Positions 58,686-64,000 of a DNA stretch of 64,000 nucleotides are shown here, one piece after another. Position 1 is the first letter of the stretch. The number at the start of each line of letters is the position of its first letter. The stretch is from Streptomyces sp. NBC_01549 (lineage in GTDB: Bacteria; Actinomycetota; Actinomycetes; Streptomycetales; Streptomycetaceae): positions 124,001 to 188,000 of the forward strand of contig NZ_JAPEPW010000006.1 of assembly GCF_026339955.1 (NCBI RefSeq), given 5' to 3'. The notes beneath the pieces are model-generated. The model saw only the letters and a program-made list of their open reading frames with translations. It did not search any database and was not told the DNA's origin. Both the position numbers and the translations under genes were made by a program.

Positions 58686-60374
58686 TCAGGACGGGAACCA
58701 CAGGTCGGCGTCAGCACGCCCCCAACGCAATGGGTAACCCGGGCATGAGTCACCCTCCGTAGCGTCTTGATCTTGATGTTGGCCGTCGTTGGCGGCGTGT
58801 TCGCGGACGGGGATGCGGTGCCGGATGGTGATCTTCTCGGGGCCGATGAGCACGTCCTTGACGAGGAGTCGCAGGACGCGCTGACGCTCGGGAACCTCGG
58901 CGCTTTCGGCGTTGTCGCGGAGCTGGGCGAGGAAGCCTTCAAGGTCGTCGGCGACCTTGAGGTAGGCGTCCCGGTCGGCGATCGATGCGTCCAGAGCAGC
59001 GAGCTGGCCGCGCAGGTTGCTCTCGCGGGCGCGCAGATCGGGCATCCGGGAGCGGAGTTCGTCGAGGGTGACCAGCTGTTCCTGGAACGCTTCGATCACG
59101 CGGGTGATCGCTGCGGTGGCCTTGGCCAGGGCCAGTTCGAGCCGGCCGCGCTGCCGCGTGGCGGGGTCGGACGTGCGGGCTCGTTCCAGCCGCTTGTCGA
59201 TCTCGGTCCGGATCAGGTGAGGGTCGGCGATCATGCCGATGATGTGGTCCCAGACGACGGTGTCGAGGTAGTCGGCGCGGACGGGCTTGTTGGTGCAGAC
59301 CCGGCCGCCCTCGTAGCGGTAGTCGTCGGAGCCCAGGCACCGGTAGTAGTAGATCTTCTTGCCGGAGGAGGTGGTGGTCGAGGTGCGGTAGTAGCCGTAT
59401 CCGCAGCTCACGCAGGCCGACAGACCCTGAAGGAGGGAAGGGATCTTGCTGTTGCGGGAGGCGAAGCGTTTGTTGTCGGCGAGCCGCTGGGCGGCGCGTT
59501 CGAAGGTGGCCGGGGTGATGAGCGCGGGAACGGGAATGGTGATCCACTCCTCGTGGGGGCGGTCGGCAGCCTTGACGGCGCGCGGGGTGGAGCGGCCCTC
59601 CAGGCGGGCCCGGCGGTTGAGGGCCGGGGACTCGTGGAGGATCTGGGTCTTGCCGAAGGCCGCCTGGCCTGCGTAGGCGGGGTTGCGGAGCATGCCCCAG
59701 ACCACACTGCGGTCCCAACGGGTCTTGCCGGTGCGGGTGTGGGTGTTGCTGCTGGTGAGCCAGCGGGTCAGGTCCGCGATGGAGGCCCCGTCGTCGGTGT
59801 AGCGGCGAAACAGCTCCACCACCAGCATCGCCTCGGACTCGACGATCTCGTAGGTGGCCCCGCATTCAGGGGTTTTGCGCAGGTAGCGGTAGCCGAACGG
59901 AGCGCCGCCCAGCACGTTGACCGATCCGGAGCGGGCCCGGTAGGTCTTCCCGCGCCGGTAGCGCTCCATCAGCTGGGCCTTCTCGTATTCGGCGAACATG
60001 CCCTGGAACTGGACCATCAGCTGGTCTTCGGGGCTGTCGCCGCGCGGGCCGCGGACGAACTCCACCCGGGTGCCGGCGCGGGCGAACTCCTCGATCAGCA
60101 GGGCCTGGTAGGCGAACTTACGGGCGAGGCGGTCAGGCGCGTAGCACAGCACGACGTCCACACCGACCTGGGCGACCAGGTCACGCAGCCGCTCCAGCGC
60201 GGGCCGCACCAGGGTCGCCCCGGAATGTCCCTCGTCCTCGAACACCCACTCCTCGGGCAGCTCAAGACGCTGTTCGGCGGCGTGCGCGCGCAGGGCCGCG
60301 GTCTGCGAGCCGATCGTCTGGTCCTTCTTCTGCCGGGCCGAGGACACCCGGGCGTAGATCGCCACGCTGGTCAT
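58686..60374 (-). CDS. Large serine recombinase
   Basis: A 562-residue serine recombinase. The N-terminal catalytic domain has the nucleophile Ser at 11 in AIYARVSSARQKKDQ, followed by YAPDRLARKFAYQALLIEEF. The recombinase domain is GSVNVLGGAPFGYRYLRKTP, and the zinc ribbon has CVSCGYGYY with CLGSD...CTNK. A C-terminal coiled coil follows. It could excise or integrate DNA. Two small genes lie upstream in the same direction, and 24-bp inverted repeats flank the group. The left repeat lies within its own C-terminal codons. Confidence 0.9.
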   Translation of the reverse strand: MTSVAIYARVSSARQKKDQTIGSQTAALRAHAAEQRLELPEEWVFEDEGHSGATLVRPALERLRDLVAQVGVDVVLCYAPDRLARKFAYQALLIEEFARAGTRVEFVRGPRGDSPEDQLMVQFQGMFAEYEKAQLMERYRRGKTYRARSGSVNVLGGAPFGYRYLRKTPECGATYEIVESEAMLVVELFRRYTDDGASIADLTRWLTSSNTHTRTGKTRWDRSVVWGMLRNPAYAGQAAFGKTQILHESPALNRRARLEGRSTPRAVKAADRPHEEWITIPVPALITPATFERAAQRLADNKRFASRNSKIPSLLQGLSACVSCGYGYYRTSTTTSSGKKIYYYRCLGSDDYRYEGGRVCTNKPVRADYLDTVVWDHIIGMIADPHLIRTEIDKRLERARTSDPATRQRGRLELALAKATAAITRVIEAFQEQLVTLDELRSRMPDLRARESNLRGQLAALDASIADRDAYLKVADDLEGFLAQLRDNAESAEVPERQRVLRLLVKDVLIGPEKITIRHRIPVREHAANDGQHQDQDATEGDSCPGYPLRWGRADADLWFPS

Positions 60375-60510
60375 CGCTCACTCCTGCCTGCTCCAGGCGA
60401 TCCGGTATCCGGGCTCGCCGCTGCGGAACCAATGCCGCGTAGGCCGCGGCCAAGTCCGCCGCCGCATGGCGGTCCAAGACCGCCTCCACCTCCACCGGCC
60501 GGTCGCTCAC
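60262..60510 (-). CDS. Small protein overlapping the serine recombinase start
   Basis: An 82-codon frame from a GTG at 60510: SDRPVEVEAVLDRHAAADLA, then AYAALVPQRRARIPDRLEQA. Its start overlaps the stop of the upstream gene (GTGA), which supports translation. It overlaps the recombinase start by 113 bp in another frame, and its C-terminal third is probably dictated by that overlap. No family is recognised. It may help expression or activity of the recombinase. Confidence 0.5.
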   Translation of the reverse strand: MSDRPVEVEAVLDRHAAADLAAAYAALVPQRRARIPDRLEQAGVSDDQRGDLRPGVLGPAEEGPDDRLADRGPARARRRTAS

Positions 60511-60854
60511 CTGCCCGGCCGGCCCTCCGGGGCATCCCGCTGCAGGAACTCGGCCAGAGCCTGGGCCACCACCGCGGAGATCGCCCGGTCGCTCTCGTGG
60601 GCACGGGCGCGGATCTGTCCTGCCAGAGATTCCGGCAGCTTGACGGTGAACACCACGCTCGACTCGGGGACTTCGAGATGTCCAGCAGCCACGGCCTGCT
60701 CCAGATACCGGCGTGCCTGACGCACCGACACCCCGTACCTGCTCGCCAACGTGCGGGCGGCTGCGGCCACGGGCACACCCGCTGTGGCCAGATCCGCGGC
60801 GGCGTTGACCCGCCGGGCGTACTCGACGCTATCGACACGATCACCACGCACCAT
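60507..60854 (-). CDS. Small DNA-binding protein with HTH and ribbon-helix-helix-like parts
   Basis: A 115-residue protein starting at 60854. An N-terminal helix-turn-helix (VPVAAAARTLASRYGVSVRQ, then ARRYLEQAVAAGHL) is followed by a CopG-like ribbon-helix-helix segment (SSVVFTVKLPESLAGQIRAR, then AISAVVAQALAEFLQR). It is the first gene of the recombinase operon and probably its repressor or accessory protein. Just upstream, GTCACAA and TTGTGAC arms (60856-60862 and 60875-60881) form a candidate operator. Confidence 0.65.
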   Translation of the reverse strand: MVRGDRVDSVEYARRVNAAADLATAGVPVAAAARTLASRYGVSVRQARRYLEQAVAAGHLEVPESSVVFTVKLPESLAGQIRARAHESDRAISAVVAQALAEFLQRDAPEGRPGR

Positions 60855-61068
60855 GTCACAAACCTACTACCCATTGTGACGCCCCTTACCCTCCGCGCGG
60901 GGAAGGAGTTCCAGCCGACGGTAGCTGAGCGTCACCTCGAAGCAGAAGTTACCCATTACGTTGGGGGCGTGGTCAGCCTCTTCCTTGCGAATGCTGAAAA
61001 CAGCGATGGGTGAGGTCAATGGGTCGGTGCAACATCCCAGGTAGAACGGCTACTGGAGGTGTTGCTGG

Positions 61069-61789
61069 GTGGCGAGGATCGGGCGTCCGGGGTTGTCGGA
61101 CGAGCAGAAGCGTGAAGTGTGGCGGCGATGGCGTGACGGGCAGTCGCTGAGCGAGATCGGGCGTGCGCTGGGCAAGGTGCCCGGGTCAATCCACGGAGTG
61201 GTCGCGGCGAACGGCGGTTTCGTCCCGGCGGTCAGGACCCGATCGGCCGGAGTGCTGTCGCTGGCGGAGCGGGAGGAGATCTCCCGGGGTCTGGCCGCCG
61301 GCGACTCCTTCCGGGCGATCGCGGGCCGGGTGGGGCGGGCGCCGTCCACGATCAGCCGCGAGGTGGGGCGTCACGGCGGGCGTGAGAAGTACCGGGCTGC
61401 TCGCGCGGACGAGGGGGCCTGGGGCAATGCCCGGCGCCCGAAGTCCTGTCTGCTGCAACAGAGTCCGGCCCTGCGGGACACGGTCGCGGGCAAGCTGAAG
61501 GAGGACTGGTCGCCGCGTCAGATCGCAGGCTGGCTCGCCCGCACGTTCGCGCCCAAGGACGGTATGTACGTGTCTCACGAGACGATCTACAAGAGCCTGT
61601 TCATCCAGGCTCGAGGCGTACTGAAGAAGGAGCTCGTCTCCCATCTGCGCCGCCGACGCACGATGCGCCGCTCGAAGAACGCCTCCACCGCAGGTCAGCA
61701 GCGCGGCTGCATCCGTGACGCGGTCTCCATCCGCGAGCGTCCGGCCGAGGCCGAGGACCGGGCTGTTCCCGGCCACTGGGAAGGCGACC
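61069..61789 (+). pseudogene. IS30-family transposase interrupted by a group II intron
   Basis: From a GTG at 61069 (GGAGG upstream) the protein has the IS30 N-terminus. LSEIGRALGKVPGSIHGVVA and FRAIAGRVGRAPSTISREVG are the two helix-turn-helix motifs. It continues through SHETIYKSLFIQARGVLKKE to VPGHWEGD, which holds the first catalytic Asp. There, after 61789, the intron begins with GTGCGAC and the coding sequence ends. The remainder of the transposase should resume beyond the intron, outside the window. If the intron splices, the transposase mRNA could be restored. Confidence 0.8.
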
Positions 61790-64000
61790 GTGCGACACGA
61801 AGTTGCACGAATTTGAGTGGACTGACCGATTGGAGAGGCAGTTGATGAAGCTGTAGGTGCAGTCACGGGTCCGTGTCCGTATGACCCGTCCCCACCCTTG
61901 ACGTGCGATGCCGGTAACGGCGTGGTGCGAAGCTCAGGGGAAAGCCCAAGGACTTCCGTTCCATCCGGGAGTTACCGGCAAGGGGAAGACCGGACGGGTG
62001 AAGTACATGAACTCCCGATGATGCCTCGTGATCCCAAGCCCTGCCGATGGAATGTGTGAGTGGGGTGTATGGCTAGCCGTTGAGAAGCGGCAGGCGCTGG
62101 CCGGTAGAGGTCACTCCGGCCAGGTAGACACCGTCGCCTCGGGGTAAAGGGAGCACCCACCCCGGTCGTATCTCATTCGTGTGGAACGTGGAAACCCCGT
62201 TGGGGTCCGGGCCTTTTTTTGGCTTGGTCAGCCGACCGTAAGGAAGGCTCAACTCCCCAGCGGGAACAGGACGGCCCAAGAAGCCAATGCCGGAAGCCGA
62301 AAGGAATCGGGAACCCGGGGCGGACGATCGGACTCTCCGCCGGTCGCCCCGCACAACCGTCCGGATACGGGTGAACTGCCCGGACCCGAAAGGGTGCTGA
62401 CGTGGGCCGGGTGAGCCTGTGGAGAATCACTGAACGACGACGACGGAACCGAGGGGCAAGTTGGACACAATGCAGATAGCGGACGAACCGGCCTCGGCCC
62501 TTCCGACTGCTTCTGTGCCGGTGAACGGACCCGAGGGCGAAGACTTGGACTGGGCGTCGATTGACTGGCGGCGGGTCGAGGAGGACGTACGGCGTCTGCG
62601 GCAGAGAATCTTCACGGCATCGCAGGCAGGGGACCTGAAGAAGGTCCGCAATTTGCAGAAGCTGATGCTCCGGTCCCGCTCGAACACGCTCCTGAGCGTG
62701 CGACGGGTCACGGAGATCAATGCTGGACGCGCGACGGCGGGAGTCGACGGAAAAGTCGTGTTGCTTTCCCAGTCCAAGGCCGCATTGGTCAAATGGGTCC
62801 AGCATCGCGCCCGACCGTGGATTCCCAAGCCCGTCAAGCGGGTGTTTATCCCCAAACCGGGGACCATGAAGAAGCGCGGACTCGGAATTCCCGTGATTGT
62901 TGACCGGTGTCTGCAAACTGTGGCATTGGGAGCATTGGAGCCCGAGTGGGAAGCGCGGTTCGAGCCGAAGTCGTACGGCTTTCGGCCCGGCCGCGGCTGT
63001 CACGACGCGATCGGGGCCATCTACTCCACGCTCAACGGGAAGAACCCGCAGCGTGCGTGGGTACTCGACGCAGACCTGACGGCGGCGTTCGACCGCATCG
63101 ACCATGATCGGCTCATGGCCGCTCTCGGCACCTTCCCCGCCCGGGGACTGGTCCGTCAGTGGCTGAAGGCCGGGGTTGTGAATCGCGGTCGGTTCGCCCC
63201 GACCGAGGAGGGAACTCCGCAGGGTGGGGTGATCAGCCCGTTGCTCTTCAACGTGGCCCTGCACGGGATGGAGGAAGCCGCAGGGGTCCGCTATTACACC
63301 ACCGGCAGAGATGTCGGGAGTGCACAGAGCGGCAGCCCCGTGCTGGTGCGGTACGCAGATGATTTTGTCGCGATGTGCACCAGTCGTGAACAGGCCGAAC
63401 AGGTCAAGGAACGGCTGGCTGCATGGCTGACGCCCAGGGGACTCGCCTTCCACGAGGACAAGACACGAATCGTCCACGCGGAGAGCGGGTTCGACTTCCT
63501 GGGGTTCAACGTCCGCCGCTATCACGGCAAACTGCTGATCAAGCCGAGCAGAGCGGCTCAGAGACGGATCCGGGAACGGCTCAGCACCGAAATGGTGGCC
63601 CTGCGAGGGGCCAACGCCGGTGCGGTACTCAAGAAGATCAACCCGATCGTGCGGGGTTGGTCAGCCTATTACCGGACGGTGGTGTCCAGCGAGATCTTCA
63701 CGGCGCTGGACAATCACATGTGGAAGCTCGCCTACAAGTGGGCCAAACACAGCCATCCGAACAAGCCGAAGCACTGGATATCCGACAAGTACTTCGGCCG
63801 GTTCAACAAGTCCAGGAACGACCGGTGGGTGTTCGGTGACCGCGACAGCGGCGCCTACCTGCTCAAGTTCTCCTGGACGAAGATAGTCCGGCACCAGTTA
63901 GTCAAGGGGAAGGCGTCCCCGGACGACCCTGCTCTGGAATCCTATTGGGCTCAGCGTCGCCGCAAAGGAACCCCTTTACCAGTCGATGCTATGACCGTGC
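61790..64000 (+). mobile_element. Group II intron inserted in IS30, 3' end outside the window
   Basis: The intron starts with GTGCGACACGAAG at 61790, matching the GUGYG 5' consensus. About 670 bases of structured RNA sequence (61790-62460) without a gene precede its reverse transcriptase. The 3' domains V and VI lie beyond the right edge. The host gene is the IS30 transposase. Confidence 0.8.
62470..64000 (+). CDS. ltrA: Group II intron reverse transcriptase/maturase, partial
   Basis: The frame is open from 62461 to the right edge. The reverse transcriptase palm carries SYGFRPGRGCHDAIGAIYST, VLDADLTAAFDRIDHDRLM and the catalytic YADD at 63352-63363. GTPQGGVISPLLFNVALHGM is the RT-4 motif. 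The maturase X domain follows (VLKKINPIVRGWSAYYRTVV). It helps the intron splice and copies it into new sites. The ATG at 62470 is used. The TTG at 62461, closer to GAGGGG, is an alternative start. The C-terminus (D/En regions) is outside the window. Confidence 0.9.
   Translation, partial: MQIADEPASALPTASVPVNGPEGEDLDWASIDWRRVEEDVRRLRQRIFTASQAGDLKKVRNLQKLMLRSRSNTLLSVRRVTEINAGRATAGVDGKVVLLSQSKAALVKWVQHRARPWIPKPVKRVFIPKPGTMKKRGLGIPVIVDRCLQTVALGALEPEWEARFEPKSYGFRPGRGCHDAIGAIYSTLNGKNPQRAWVLDADLTAAFDRIDHDRLMAALGTFPARGLVRQWLKAGVVNRGRFAPTEEGTPQGGVISPLLFNVALHGMEEAAGVRYYTTGRDVGSAQSGSPVLVRYADDFVAMCTSREQAEQVKERLAAWLTPRGLAFHEDKTRIVHAESGFDFLGFNVRRYHGKLLIKPSRAAQRRIRERLSTEMVALRGANAGAVLKKINPIVRGWSAYYRTVVSSEIFTALDNHMWKLAYKWAKHSHPNKPKHWISDKYFGRFNKSRNDRWVFGDRDSGAYLLKFSWTKIVRHQLVKGKASPDDPALESYWAQRRRKGTPLPVDAMTV

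Larger units (their letters stand above)
58715..60971. mobile_element. Serine-recombinase unit bounded by 24-bp inverted repeats
   Basis: The left sequence at 58715-58738 (CACGCCCCCAACGCAATGGG...) and the complement of 60948-60971 agree at 23 of 24 positions. They enclose the recombinase and its two small genes, 2.26 kb in all. Related shorter copies with ACCCATT occur near 60870 and 61010. They could be recombinase sites or terminal repeats. I see no target duplication. Confidence 0.5.

Noticed and set aside
60855..60881. TGTCACA before the small DNA-binding gene as an ECF41 promoter
   Set aside because: The -10 position reads GTGAC, and the sequence is better explained as an inverted repeat (GTCACAA/TTGTGAC) on the promoter of the leftward recombinase operon.
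58767..61013. 748-codon plus-strand frame
   Set aside because: It is antisense to the serine recombinase, which has all catalytic and zinc motifs on the minus strand.
62173..63525. 450-codon minus-strand frame at the right end
   Set aside because: It is antisense to the group II intron reverse transcriptase, which has the YADD motif on the plus strand.
1..64000. CRISPR arrays, tRNA or rRNA genes and replication origins
   Set aside because: No regularly spaced repeats, cloverleaf sequences, rRNA motifs or DnaA-box clusters were seen on reading both strands.

Overview
The window is high-GC actinobacterial DNA, most likely from a Streptomyces chromosome. Most open frames have G or C in the third codon position. 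The gene families are typical of streptomycetes: PucR, SigE-type and ECF41 sigma factors, GH78 rhamnosidase with its own ABC transporter, PIG-V-like mannosyltransferase, IS1380 and IS30 elements, and a homodimeric AceE. The many insertion sequences and at least a dozen broken genes suggest an accessory region such as a chromosome arm. I found no tRNA, rRNA or CRISPR array.

Left part (1-24.9 kb): a PucR-type regulator (frameshifted, running off the left edge) faces a nucleobase permease / NTF2-like / aldehyde dehydrogenase operon. A broken methyltransferase and an IS5-type element follow. Next is a sugar-use locus: a GH3 gene cut short near the IS, a GH78 alpha-L-rhamnosidase, two ABC permeases and a lipoprotein binding protein, all opposite a LacI regulator. 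After that come a SigE-type sigma factor with a membrane partner, a GT2-GtrA / PIG-V mannosyltransferase pair, a decayed SDR-TetR pair, an AhpD-like/pirin divergent pair and an APC permease.

Middle part (25-48 kb): regulator-enzyme modules alternate with decayed genes. Intact modules are hydrolase/TetR, LysR/aldo-keto reductase, NDH-2/Rrf2 and SDR/XRE, several with clear palindromic operators. Decayed genes include an amidohydrolase, an MFS/TetR pair, a quinone oxidoreductase, a PQQ-propeller protein, a GcvH-like protein and an alpha/beta hydrolase. Several have kept both ends and lost the middle. Two different IS1380 elements lie here, each with terminal repeats and 5-bp target duplications (TTCAG and CTGAG). 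The second one separates an ArsR gene from its start region.

Right part (48-58.6 kb): a thiol and peroxide defence cluster of AhpD-like protein, SDR, cupin, small secreted protein, NAD(P)-binding protein, pyruvate dehydrogenase E1, an ECF41 sigma factor, Ohr and a second OsmC-family protein. Six copies of one bipartite promoter motif, TGTCACA-N15/16-C[G/T]GTC, lie in front of these genes and look like the regulon of the ECF41 sigma factor. This is the most interesting system in the window.

Right end (58.6-64 kb): a serine recombinase with two small upstream genes lies inside 24-bp inverted repeats. An IS30 transposase follows, interrupted by a group II intron whose reverse transcriptase runs off the right edge.
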